A stretch of DNA of 64,000 nt from Erinaceus europaeus. Taxonomy: Eukaryota; Chordata; Mammalia; Eulipotyphla; Erinaceidae. A program made the position numbers and the translations under genes. Shown here in pieces: positions 48,197 through 58,042 of the stretch (its first letter is position 1; each line of letters starts with the position of its first letter). The notes beneath the pieces are model-generated. The model was not told the DNA's origin. It saw only the letters and a list, made by a program, of their open reading frames with translations, and made no database searches. The stretch lies in the NCBI RefSeq assembly GCF_950295315.1, contig NC_080172.1, positions 80,185,118 through 80,249,117 on the forward strand. The letters run 5' to 3'.

Positions 48197-49592
48197 CTTA
48201 GAAGATCTGAAAGGGAAACTAAAAGCAGGACCTGATCAAATTGTAAGTAGGGCACCAAAGTAAAAACCCAGTGGTGAGGGGTAGACATGTAGCTTCCTGG
48301 GCCAGTGGGGGGTGGGAGTGGGCGGGAGGGATGGGTCACAGTCCTTTGGTGGTGGGAATGGTGTTTATGTACACTCCTAGCAAAATGTAGACATATAAAT
48401 CAGTAGTTAATTAATATGAGAGGGGGAAATCAATTGTATGTCTCAAAGTTTCCCAAAAGACAAACTGAATCTTTTTAATATATAGGCTACATATTTGATA
48501 TGCGGACTCTCTCAAAAGCCTAGACCAAGTAGATTAGAAGCTTCCAATAGCACAGCTATATACAAGATACTGGGTACTGTCCAGCAAACCATAACAAAGG
48601 GACTTTTCAAAGTTAACCCAATTAACAAATAATGTGATAATAATATTAACTATTGATTGTCTTTTTGAACCCTAAGACAGCAGGAACCTCACATCTTCAC
48701 TATAGAGCCCCTACTTCCCCCAGTCCTGGCACCCTTGGATAGGGCCCACTTTCCCGTATGCATCTCCTAATCCAAACCAAATAATATTGCATCCGCCGAT
48801 CACAACCTAACCAAAGCAACGATTGCCGTCTCAACATGCTTCACCTCAGACTGTATCCAGAGACTTCACGTGTGGAAACAACCCTTCAGCTTCATTACTC
48901 GGGTGAGACCTTTCCTTTAATAGTACACTCTAATTTCATCTCAGGTAGTTCACTTTCTAACAAAGTCCCATAACCTAGACATACACCAGTTTCTGTGAGA
49001 GAGAGCTTATGTGCACACGTATCCATAAACTACTGCAAAATATATACCTGAAAGCAGAAGTACACTAGAGTTTGCAGTGAGTACCTCCCTAACACTTCCT
49101 CTCCACTATTCCAAGCTTGGGATCCATGATTGCTCAACAAATTGTTTGGCTTCATATGTTAACTCTCTTTTCAATCACCAGGTTCCAGATGCCACCAGGA
49201 TGCTGGCTAGGCTTCCCTGGATTGAAGACCCCACCAATGTGTCCTGGAGCTCAGCTTCCCCAGAGACACACCTTACTAGGGAAAGAGAGAGGCAGACTGG
49301 GAGTATGTACCGACCAGTCAACGCCCATGTTCAGCGGGGAAGCAATTACAGAAGCCAGACCTTCTACCTTCTGCAACCCTCAACGACCCTGGGTCCATGC
49401 TCCCAGAGGGCTAGAGAATGGGAAGGCTATCATGGGAGCGGGTGGGTTATGGGGATTGGGTGGTGGGAATTGTGTGGAGTTGTACCCCTCCTACCTTATG
49501 CCTTTGTTCACTAATCCTTTCTTAAATAAAAAAATAAAACAAAAAAAAAGGGAATAAGTAAATGAATAAATATTAAAACGAAAAAAAAAAAA
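48197..49592 (+). other. L1 copy B 3' UTR and A-rich tail
   Basis: Closely matches the copy A 3' UTR. The tail is longer and patterned (AAAAAGGGAATAAGTAAATG then AATAAATATTAAAACG and an A-run). Confidence 0.9.
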
Positions 49593-49765
49593 AGAAGTAG
49601 TGAAGCAGATATGCATGGGTGTCTTTCTCTTCCCCCACCCCCTCTCAATTTCTTTCTGTTCTAACAAGTATTATAGAAAGGAAAAGGAAAAAAAAAAGTA
49701 AAAAATGGCCATAGAGTAGTGGATTCGTAGTGTTGACGCCAAGCCCCGCCAATAATCCTGGTGGT
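49593..49765 (+). mobile_element. S1 SINE, 3' half
   Basis: After the second target copy the SINE continues: GATATGCATGGGTGTCTTTC, pyrimidine stretch, second module GGCCATAGAGTAGTGGATTC, end CAATAATCCTGGTGG. Confidence 0.92.
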
Positions 49766-49865
49766 GGAAGGAAGGAAGGAAGGAAGGAAGGAAGGAAGGA
49801 AGGAAGGGGTATGGGGGGTGAGGGAAGGAGTGAGTGAGGGAGGGAGGAAGAAAGGAAGGAAGTAT
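49766..49865 (+). repeat. (GGAA)n purine array in a SINE tail
   Basis: GGAA units to 49806, then GGGTGAGGGAAGGAGTGAGT and more GGAA. It grows straight out of the S1 3' end. Confidence 0.95.
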
Positions 49866-52381
49866 GTTTTTACTCAAAACATTCTACTTTTGAAACAAAA
49901 TTGGATTGCCATTTAAAGACCAGAGGAATAATGAGGAGATACTGTATACTTACCACTGTCCACATGCCATTCATACAAATAACTTCAACATCATGCTAAT
50001 ATTAATATTTATGAAGGCGGTGATATTATAGATCTAAGAATTATAAATATGGGTAATTGTCTTTATCCAAATTATCAGAAAATTACTTAAGAGCTTAGAG
50101 AACTGTAACAACATAATACACAGAGAACTGTTAATAATATATATATATATATATCTTCCAGGTGAAAGATCTGTACAGAACTAAATATAGTAATAATTTT
50201 CCATTTCAAATTTTAAAGAATTACTACTCCATTTTGTACTGAAATTCCTAATGTGTCAGGACTGTATTTGTTTCTAAAATTAAGGCTTTGAAATATTTTC
50301 CATCTTCTTTTCTCTGACCTTCATCCTGTTCTATTCTCTACATATATCTTATCTCTTTTCCCCATGCTCTCCTTCCTTCCTTCCTTCCTTCTTTCCTTCC
50401 TTCCTTCCTGGTTGTCAGGCTTCCAACATTTCAAAATGAGCGGTCAGTTTTCATTTTCAATAGATTCCAAAAGTTATTTTGTAAAAAATACAAAACCAAA
50501 ATACTAAAAACATTAATTGAAAAAAGTAAAAGTATATAAACTTATGATTTCATAGCTTATAATTTGATTCATCTGACCAGAAAATACACAGTCAAGTTGT
50601 TAGAAAGGTTTCTGAACACATACAGTGTGGGCTTGCCTCATTGTAGACTAGTGTCAGTTCAGAGACTGGCAATAATCTATGGCTACACTCCGTGGCATGG
50701 CACATAATTTAAGTCTGGACAGACATATTTCTGGAAATACAAACAAACAAAACCACCCAAAGCAATCAAACAAACAAAAACTATGGAATTTCCTTTTATT
50801 CAAATAACCTTGTTTAAAAACCACCATTTTCAATTAAGACACTATTGTTGACCCAGGAGAAGCAGAGCTGACCTTGGGGCACTGCGTTCCCAACTTCTAA
50901 ACCAAAACTTTTTGTAATTCACCAGATCAAGTCAATCAAATGACAATAAAATAGTGAAACAGAGAAGGACTAATTACAGACTATAAATATAAGAGGATGT
51001 ATGTTTGAGTCTCAGCTTAGTAATACTGCTAAATTTTCTTAACAAAAAATATTTTTACTCATTTTCATAATTTTTGATATCTTTATATCACTTACAACAA
51101 CTCACTGAAGTTGATAGTTTGACATAGCTTCAGCATTTTATTTCACACAAACTGTAATTTACAAACTTTAATGTTCTGGAGCAATGTAATCAATTGGCTT
51201 CAAATCAATTAGGTACTCATACCATATTTTCATTCCTTTTAACATTGCTAGAGATGTGTAATAAAATTATTCCTACTTTAGACAATTTGTGCCAAATTAT
51301 ACTCAAGCATCTTATTTATATCAAGCTGACAACTACCAGTTTATGATAAAAATGGATAAGCTGATTGGAAGGGATAAAATTCAGTATTCTTTTTATTCCA
51401 TTCTTTTTAGCAATCGGTAATATTTACAGAAAGATAGCCAGTTAACCACTTCCAATAAGAATGGAGCTAAGTGCATTTTTATAATTACTGTTCAGAATAC
51501 CACATGAGAATTCTGAAAGAGTACATTCCTTTTTGTAAATATATACATATATATGTATATTCATCTATGTATATTTGAAATTACCCATGTTCTAATATGT
51601 GCAAGAAAAACCAGTAATTACTGGGTCTAATTATGTAGTACTGTCTGTGTTCTATGCATATACACCCATAACTGAAACTTATTCAGCAGATGTCTCCTAT
51701 CCCTTTGAAAAACTTTACTTTTCTTTCTTACTCTTGGTTTCTGTTGTATTTTTATCATACAAACAAATTCTTTAGTTTAACTTAGCTTCTAGGAAGTCTA
51801 CAGCTATCTGAAATGGATGTTTTTAATATGGCAACAATATCTTTTAGGTCGTATTAAGCCTGTTTAAGCACTGCTGGTAGCATTTGTGCCTATACTGTTT
51901 GACAGCTTTTTTCTCATGCTGAACAATAGAATTGGGGAACTTAAATCAAATTCAGACATCTCTGATGTCATGACTGATTCTAAATACAAATACAAAATAA
52001 CTTATAACCATTATAAGCCATCCTTTCCAAACTGAATTTCATAGTTTGGCAAAAACTGCCTAGTATAAATGAAAAGAAAACAAGAACTCTGAAATTATCA
52101 CCTTGAATCACACTCAGATAGATTCCAGGGAGATCTGGCTACATTGCTATCTCAAGGGAACAGAGGTCATTAGTCTTGAATAGTTACTATATGCCAGTGT
52201 TTCACAACCATTATTAATATATTCAAATTTCATATTAGTCACATCTCTGTGTTACTCAGGACCATATGTATATTATACTCTTGAAAGGAGGTAAACTACT
52301 TGGATAAATTTTATTCACATAAGTTGCAAATAGTTTAGTTTCATAGCTTAGACCAGAAAACAATATATATATATATTTAAA
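49866..52381. other. AT-rich intronic DNA
   Basis: Contains (AT)9 at 50138-50155 and (CTTC)n at 50369-50409. The remaining 2.4 kb shows no exon, RNA gene or recognised repeat. Confidence 0.55.
50369..50409 (+). repeat. (CTTC)n microsatellite
   Basis: CCTTCCTTCC runs with one CTTT interruption. Confidence 0.93.
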
Positions 52382-52638
52382 TATTTATTTATTTTCCCTT
52401 TTGTTGCCCTTGTTTTATTGTTGTAGTTGTTCTTGCTGTTGTCGTTGTTGGATAGGACAGAGAGAAATGGAGAGGGGAGGTGAAGACAGAGAGGGGGAGA
52501 GAAAGATAGACACCTGCAGACCTGTTTCACTGCTTATGAAGCTACTCCCTTGCAGGTGGGGAGCAGGAGGTTTGAACTGGGATCTTTATGTTGGTCCTTG
52601 CGCTCTGTGCCACGTGTGCTTAATCCGCTGCACTGACT
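52382..52638 (-). mobile_element. S1 SINE, antisense
   Basis: TTTGTTGCCCTTG linker, GGATAGGACAGAGAGAAATG, AGACACCTGCAGACCTGTTT, CCCTTGCAGGTGGGGAGCAG, end CACTGACTCCCAT. AGAAAACAATAT flanks it at 52356 and 52645. Confidence 0.93.
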
Positions 52639-53033
52639 CCCATAGAAAACAATATTTCTTTTATACCACCCATGATTTCATGATTTTTACTAATATAGTC
52701 TTCCATTCCTCACTATTCTAAGTGGAAGTCAAATAATATCCTTATCTTTCTTTAATATTTTTGCTCTTTTAATCATTTTAGTAAGAGTTTTCTCATTCAT
52801 TTTGATTGTTATTTAAATAAGAAAGCAGCCTCCTACTTGGAAATATTAACAACATTTTCTAACAACTGGATAACTTTGTTTGTGACAATCTGAGTAAATA
52901 ATACAGGGCTAAAAGAATAATTCTCAATTTTGAAACTTTCAACCCAGTAGAGTACCTGTAACTTCACTGACATGACTGGGGAAATTAATTCATGTGAACT
53001 GTGGCAATAATGAATCTCTCTTTACTATTATTT

Positions 53034-53059
53034 GTATTTATTTATTTATTTATTTATTT
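53034..53059 (+). repeat. (TTTA)n microsatellite
   Basis: TTTATTTATTTATTTATTTA beside the antisense SINE tail. Confidence 0.9.
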
Positions 53060-53305
53060 GCCTCCAGGGTTATCACTTGGGCTTAGTGCCAGCACTACAA
53101 ATCCACTGCTCTTAGAGGCAATTTTTCCCATTTTGTTGCCTTTGTTGCCCTTATTGCGGTTTTTGTTATTGTTGTTATAGTTGTTGTTGTTGTTAGATAG
53201 GACAGAGAGAAATTGAGAGAGGAAAGGAAGACAGAGGAGGAGAGAAAGGTAGACACTTGCAGACCTGCTTCACTGCCTGCGAAGGGATCCCCACCTGCAT
53301 GGGTC
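53060..53305 (-). mobile_element. S1 SINE, antisense, 5'-truncated
   Basis: GCCTCCAGGGTTATCACTTG (second module), AAATCCACTGCTCTTAGAGG, TTGTTGCC linker, GATAGGACAGAGAGAAATTG, GCAGACCTGCTTCACTGCCT, CCCCACCTGCATGGG. The tRNA head is missing. Confidence 0.88.
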
Positions 53306-53359
53306 TTAAAAATAAATCATCACTCCTTGTGAATCATAAATCCAAAAAAACAATAACAA

Positions 53360-53530
53360 GGACACAACTTAGATCATTTGGTAGTGCACTTCCTTGCCAT
53401 GTGCTGACCCCTACTTGGGCCTGACCCCAATCACACTGGAGAAAGCTGTGGTGCTGTAGTTTTTTTATTGTATCTCTCTCTCTCCTTACTCTCTCTTTTC
53501 TCTCTTTCCTCCCTCTGTTTGAAAAGTAAG
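53360..53530 (+). mobile_element. S3 SINE
   Basis: CATTTGGTAGTGCACTTCCT, CTTGGGCCTGACCCCAATCA, CACTGGAGAAAGCTGTGGTG and TCTCTCTCTCTCCTTACTCT in S3 order. Confidence 0.75.
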
Positions 53531-53734
53531 TCCTGTAGATAATCAAAGAAATCAATAACAAGAAAGTGTCCTCAATTCCTGACCCTACCATGCTTGCGCT
53601 AAGATAAGTCAGAGACCATCATTTCTTATTTGTCACTCTGTGATTCCAAAGCATGGCAGAAAATATATTCATATATGTAAAAAGAAAAAAAAAAGTCATA
53701 TATTTCCCACAGTGCCAAACCCAGAGTCTCTTGT

Positions 53735-53780
53735 ATTTGTCAGTGCTTCATTAATGTTTGCTGAAACAAATCAATGAAAA
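53735..53780 (+). mobile_element. L2-type end fragment
   Basis: AGTGCTTCATTAATGTTTGC, TGAAACAAATCAATGA resembles the GCTCAATAAATGTTTGTTGA end of L2. Confidence 0.5.
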
Positions 53781-53784
53781 AACT

Positions 53785-54292
53785 GCATTAAGCTCTAGTT
53801 AAAACTGTAATTATTTTTAAATGTCAATGATATCAACATAACTTAAGTGAAGAAACAATTATTAAAGTAATGGGAAAATTCATGTAAATATCCAGCTACT
53901 TCAAGTACTGTAGTTTAAGATGGCTTTAATCTCAATTTAATTTGGAAGTGACTATTTCCGATGCCTACAAACTGTTTACTCTAAGAGACAAAAGAAACAA
54001 GCACAAACTTCCAAGTTGGTCCAAAAACCCTTGAAATGAATTTTCTTATTTCCTCTAATTTTCTACTATAGTCTATAGTTTATAAATATGATATATGATA
54101 ACACACATATATATTATATATCATATATATACACCTCTGCTAAAATATGGTCAATGTGGTATCCGTTGCTAGTATTTTTCCATGCTTATAAAGGTGAAAA
54201 GGATCAAATCTTAACATGTCTTTTGCATCACCTTGCCTACTATCAAAATGAGAAGACTAGGCCTTTTGAACATATTAATATAAAAAATCTTG
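53785..54292. other. AT-rich intronic DNA, nothing recognised
   Basis: A TATATCATATATAT run near 54100-54130. No feature. Confidence 0.5.
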
Positions 54293-54293
54293 G

Positions 54294-54634
54294 GGGTCGG
54301 GCGGTGGCGCAGTGGGTTAAGCGCATGTGGCGCAAAGCGCAAGGACCGGAGTAAGGATCCCGGTTCGAGCCCCCGGCTCCCCACCTGCAGGGGCGTCGCT
54401 TCACAGGCGGTGAAGCAGGTCTGCAGGTGTCTATCTTTCTCTCCCCTTCTCTGTCTTCCCCTCCTCTCTCCATTTCTCTCTGTCCTATCCAACAACGAAT
54501 TGCGTCAACAAGGGCAATAATAATAACCACAACGAAGCTACAACAAGGGCAACAAAAGGGGGAAAAAATGGCCTCCAGGAGCGGTGGATTCATGGTGCAG
54601 GCACCGAGCCCAGCAATAACCCTGGAGAAGGAAA
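54294..54634 (+). mobile_element. Young full-length S1 SINE
   Basis: Intact head GGGTCGGGCGGTGGCGCAGT, B box GGTTCGAGCC, GGTGAAGCAGGTCTGCAGGT, second module GGCCTCCAGGAGCGGTGGAT and end CAATAACCCTGGAG. Many CpGs are retained, as in 21428-21773. AAAAAATCT flanks both ends (54283, 54636). Confidence 0.97.
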
Positions 54635-54726
54635 AAAAAAAATCTACAAAGCTGAGACAACAGAGGTTCTAGGATAAATCCTTGAAATCATTTTAGAGCA
54701 GTGTTCCACTAACATCTTTTTTTGAA

Positions 54727-54853
54727 AATTTAATTTAATTTTAATGAAAAAGAGATACAGAGTACTGCTCAGATCTGGTTTATGGGGGTGATGGGGATTG
54801 AACCTGGGATCTAATAGCCTAAGGTATGAAATTATTTGTCTCTGCAGCCCTCC
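54727..54853 (-). mobile_element. S2 SINE, antisense
   Basis: AAAAGAGATACAGAGTACTG, CTCAGATCTGGTTTATGGGG, GATTGAACCTGGGATCTAAT, ATTTGTCTCTGCAGCCCTCC. Confidence 0.82.
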
Positions 54854-54907
54854 ATTTATATTTCATGAAGTAAAAGGCCCAGGATTTAGATTCAGTCTAC
54901 ATACTTT

Positions 54908-55092
54908 AGGGAGCTAGGAAATGGATCACCAGTAACATCCTTTACCATATACAAGAATCCAAGTTAAAGTCCCAAACACGTAATGGGAACACCACACAAA
55001 AGAAGTAACATGAATGGAGAAGATACTTGTTGTATCTCTCTCCCTCCTCTCTTTCCCTCCCTGCTTCTTGCCCTCTATCCTAAAAAAGAAAC
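54908..55092 (+). mobile_element. S3 SINE
   Basis: GGGAGCTAGGAAATGGATCA, CATATACAAGAATCCAAGTT, AAAGTCCCAAACACGTAATG, then TCTCTCTCCCTCCTCTC and the end CTATCCTAAAAAAG. Confidence 0.65.
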
Positions 55093-55211
55093 AAGAAAGT
55101 ATAAATACTTTAATTTACAATAATCAGGCTTTCAGGATCCATGACACTTTAATATATTAATAACAATGATGTAATTTTTTGAAGAAACATCTTAACCTGG
55201 GGTTTCACTGT

Positions 55212-55345
55212 TCCAGACTGACATTTTCAGACAGAACAGGGGAGAAAGAGACAGAAAGGGAAAGACACTATAGCTCCGAAGATTCTTCCAGTTCCTCGGG
55301 GGATGACGGTTTGAACCTGGGCTGTATGTATGGCAAAGCAAGTGT
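55212..55345 (-). mobile_element. S3 SINE, antisense
   Basis: CAGGGGAGAAAGAGACAGAA, CACTATAGCTCCGAAGATTC, CGGTTTGAACCTGGGCTGTA, TGGCAAAGCAAGTG. Confidence 0.75.
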
Positions 55346-56017
55346 CTTCGCAGGTGATCTATCTCATTGGCATTCTATCTCTCCCAATTAGTGAACTGCA
55401 GTTACCTGCCTGGTCTTACATTGTCAGTTTGTGGAGTGCTGAGGAGTCAACCCGAATATACAAAGTTGATACTCAGGTATCCCCCCACACACCCCCACAC
55501 CCCCAGATAATCCTCCTGTTCTTCAATTTGTCAACTTTCAAGATACCAAAGAATTTAAGACCCAGTTGCCTTCCTAGTTATGACACTGCACTCAAACATA
55601 TCTAACTCACATGCTTATACTATCATCTGTCACACAGTCAACAACTTTAAAAATTCTCCTCATTTTCCACTGTGCTTTTCACAGAAAATTCTACTTTTAA
55701 TAACATGATATGGTAATAGTCATTTCTTTATCACCAATTATTGTCTCTTGGGTATTTCTTCTTCAAGGATGACTTAGGGGGACTAAAGGTTATCACTTGG
55801 CATTCCATTGTTAGTGGCATTATATAATAATATAATTTAATGTGTGCATATATATCACACATGATATATACTTATAAAATATATTTTAATTTTATTACTA
55901 CTAGGTTCAAGAAGGCACAGTTATTTGCTTGCTTTTTTTTTTTTTTTCCCACTAAGGATCAGTGATTTCATGACAAATCCATGAATCCCAGAGGCTACTT
56001 TTTTCTTTTTTCCCCCC
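55346..56017. other. Intronic DNA, nothing recognised
   Basis: Contains a CCCCCACACACCCCCACAC run at 55480-55505 and a T-run at 55933-55948. No feature. Confidence 0.5.
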
Positions 56018-56051
56018 ATTAGTTGTTAGGACAGAGGGAAATTGAGAGTGC
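56018..56051 (-). mobile_element. S1t-type SINE, antisense, left piece
   Basis: AGTTGTTAGGACAGAGGGAA, ATTGAGAGTGC: the reverse-complement pyrimidine stretch, interrupted by an L1 tail. Confidence 0.6.
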
Positions 56052-56386
56052 GACAGAGAAACCCACCAATGTGTCCTGGAGTCCCACTTCCCCAGAGCCC
56101 CGCCCCACTAGGGAAAGAAAGAGACAGGCTGGGAGTATGGATCGACCTGTCAACACCCATATTCAGCAGGGAAGCAATTACAGAAGCCAGACCTTCTACC
56201 TTCTGCACCCTGTAGTGTGACCCTGGGTCCATACTCCCAGAGGGATAAAGGATAGGAAGCTATCAGGGGAGGGAATGAGATGTAGAGATCCGATGGTGGG
56301 AACTATGTGGAGTTGTACCCCTCTTATCCTATGGTTTCATCAATGTTTCTTTTTTTATAAATCATAAATAAATAAATAAATAAATA
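56052..56386 (+). mobile_element. Very short L1 insertion (3' UTR only) with TSD
   Basis: CCCACCAATGTGTCCTGGAG, CCGCCCCACTAGGGAAAGAA, GAAGCAATTACAGAAGCCAG, GGTCCATACTCCCAGAGGGA and the AAATAAATAAAT tail. Severely 5'-truncated. GAAATTGAGAGTGC (56038) and GAAATTGGGAGTGC (56387) are the target copies. Confidence 0.9.
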
Positions 56387-56500
56387 GAAATTGGGAGTGC
56401 AAGGAGGAAAAAAGAGAGGTAGAAAGATACCTGCAACAGGACATTACAGCTCATGAAACCTCCCCTGCTTGCCTATGGTGCACCGCCACCTCTCCCCTCT
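56387..56500 (-). mobile_element. S1t-type SINE, antisense, right piece
   Basis: GAGAGGTAGAAAGATACCTG, CAACAGGACATTACAGCTCA, TGAAACCTCCCCTGCTTGCC: a decayed continuation of the piece at 56018. Confidence 0.55.
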
Positions 56501-57326
56501 TCCACAAGAAGACATACTTAAAAAGAGCCTTTTGAGTCATGGTGAAGGATTCTATCATAATAAAGACTATTCTCAGGCAATTCCCAAGAATGACCATTTG
56601 CAAGATGAGTTGCAACTACTTAAGTAATAAAAAGACAAGTGTATAAAATAAGGAATGAAAGAAAGGAATCTATTTCAGAGGCTTATAAGTAGACTCTTCA
56701 GGACATGAAACTGTCTGAATGTGAAGGAGAACAGAAAAATAAGAATTTTTGAAAACATTCATAAAAGTGGTTACTAGCCTTACCCATCCTGTTTCCCAAA
56801 TAGCTAATACCCTCAATCGGTTCTCTAAGTTTAATGAATTTTGTGTTTAAATCTTTTTTCATATTTTCCTGAAATTTTCTCCCTGTATGTATATACCATT
56901 CTTCCCTGTATCATAATTTTAAAGGAACTAAAACTTGAGTGTCACATATCCCATCCCAGATATCATTCATGACACACAGCAATTTGCAAATTATGTATTT
57001 CAAAGAGAAAATATTCACAGGCATTAATAGTTAAATTGTCTCCTCAAAGTCAGCTATTAATAAAAGAAAATGTTTTTGGTACCATATATGTTTTTCCTGC
57101 TATTTAGGCTCTTTAATCAAACACATAGCAATATTTTCAAACAATTATATCAAATAATAGCTGTTATAGGAAATCCAGTACCAATTAGAAATATTCCCAA
57201 TAATAATAATGACTCATAATTTTTATGAGATGACAAGAAACTATGATTTGTAAAATGATAGCCAAGCCCTAATGAGACTTAAAACATGTTTTATATGAGC
57301 AAAAGCATGTTTAGAAATAGAGACTT
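56501..57326. other. AT-rich intronic DNA, nothing recognised
   Basis: No supportable feature. Confidence 0.5.
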
Positions 57327-57408
57327 TCAGGCCAAAGAGCTCACTTGGTCCATGCGCTGCTTTACCACATTAGAACCTAGTCCTTCCGCATTGTTGAAAT
57401 AGAGAAAT
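57327..57408 (+). mobile_element. S3 SINE head
   Basis: TCAGGCCAAAGAGCTCACTT, GGTCCATGCGCTGCTTTACC, ACATTAGAACCTAGTCCTTC. The S1 element enters at its 3' side. Confidence 0.55.
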
Positions 57409-57720
57409 TTGGGGGCCAGGAGCCATAAGGATCCAGGTTCGAGCTCCCAGCTCCTCAGTTATTTTGGGGGGGTTGCTTCACGGTTAGTGAAGCAGGTCTG
57501 CAGGTGTCTATCTTTCCCTCCCTTCCCCCTCTCTGTCTTCCCTTCCTCTCTCCATTTCTCTGTCCTATCCAACAACAATAATAAAAACCATAATAATAAC
57601 CATACCAACTATAAAACAACAATGGCAACAAAAGGGGAAAACAACAACAACAACAAAAAGCCTCCAGGAGCAGTGCATTCATGGTGCAGGCAGGAGCCCC
57701 AACAATAACCCTGGAGGCAC
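57409..57720 (+). mobile_element. S1 SINE with shortened head
   Basis: GGGGGCCAGGAGCCATAAGG (A-box part deleted), GGTTCGAGCTCC, GTGAAGCAGGTCTGCAGGTG, a CAA/TAA linker, second module and CAATAACCCTGGAGGCAC. GAAATAGAGAAATTT before and GAAATAGAGACATTC after suggest the target duplication. Confidence 0.92.
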
Positions 57721-57984
57721 AAAAAAAAAAAAAAGAAAGAAAGGAAGAAAGAAATAGAGACATTCAGGACAATCTTTTAAATACATACAGACCTAGTAAT
57801 TACTAGTGCAAACTTGTGTTATTTTATGGTCTCGGCACTATGCGTGCAAGAATACAGTGGTTACGTATTCTAACTTCTAACAGGCTACCTGAATTCAAAT
57901 CTCAGTTTCTACATGCCTGTTAAAGAACCTGAGATCAATTTTCAACTGAGAATCCCAATGATGGGGATACAAACACAATCCATT

Positions 57985-58042
57985 TGACATAGCATGTGTA
58001 ACGTGTGTGCCCTACTGGGTATACCACCACCTGGCCCCTTGA
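57985..58042 (-). mobile_element. SINE head fragment, antisense
   Basis: GTGTGCCCTACTGGGTATAC and CACCACCTGGCCCC are a reverse-complement tRNA-SINE head. Too short to assign. Confidence 0.5.

Larger units (their letters stand above)
44574..49592 (+). mobile_element. L1 copy B: young, 5'-inverted LINE-1 with TSD
   Basis: 5,019 bp inserted into an S1 SINE between perfect 16-bp target duplications. 44574-45858 is antisense ORF2 (endonuclease to just before RT); 45859-48196 is sense ORF2 from RT on; then the 3' UTR and an A-rich tail. The outer end of the inverted part (44574-44606) is the reverse complement of the start of the sense part (45852-45885), so both halves begin at the same L1 site. 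The junction has ATTCCAT common to both sides. This is the twin-priming structure. Confidence 0.97.

Noticed and set aside
13817..49592. L1 copies A and B as a plain segmental duplication
   Set aside because: Flanking sequences differ on both sides, the 5' ends differ by more than 600 bp, and copy B has its own perfect target duplication.
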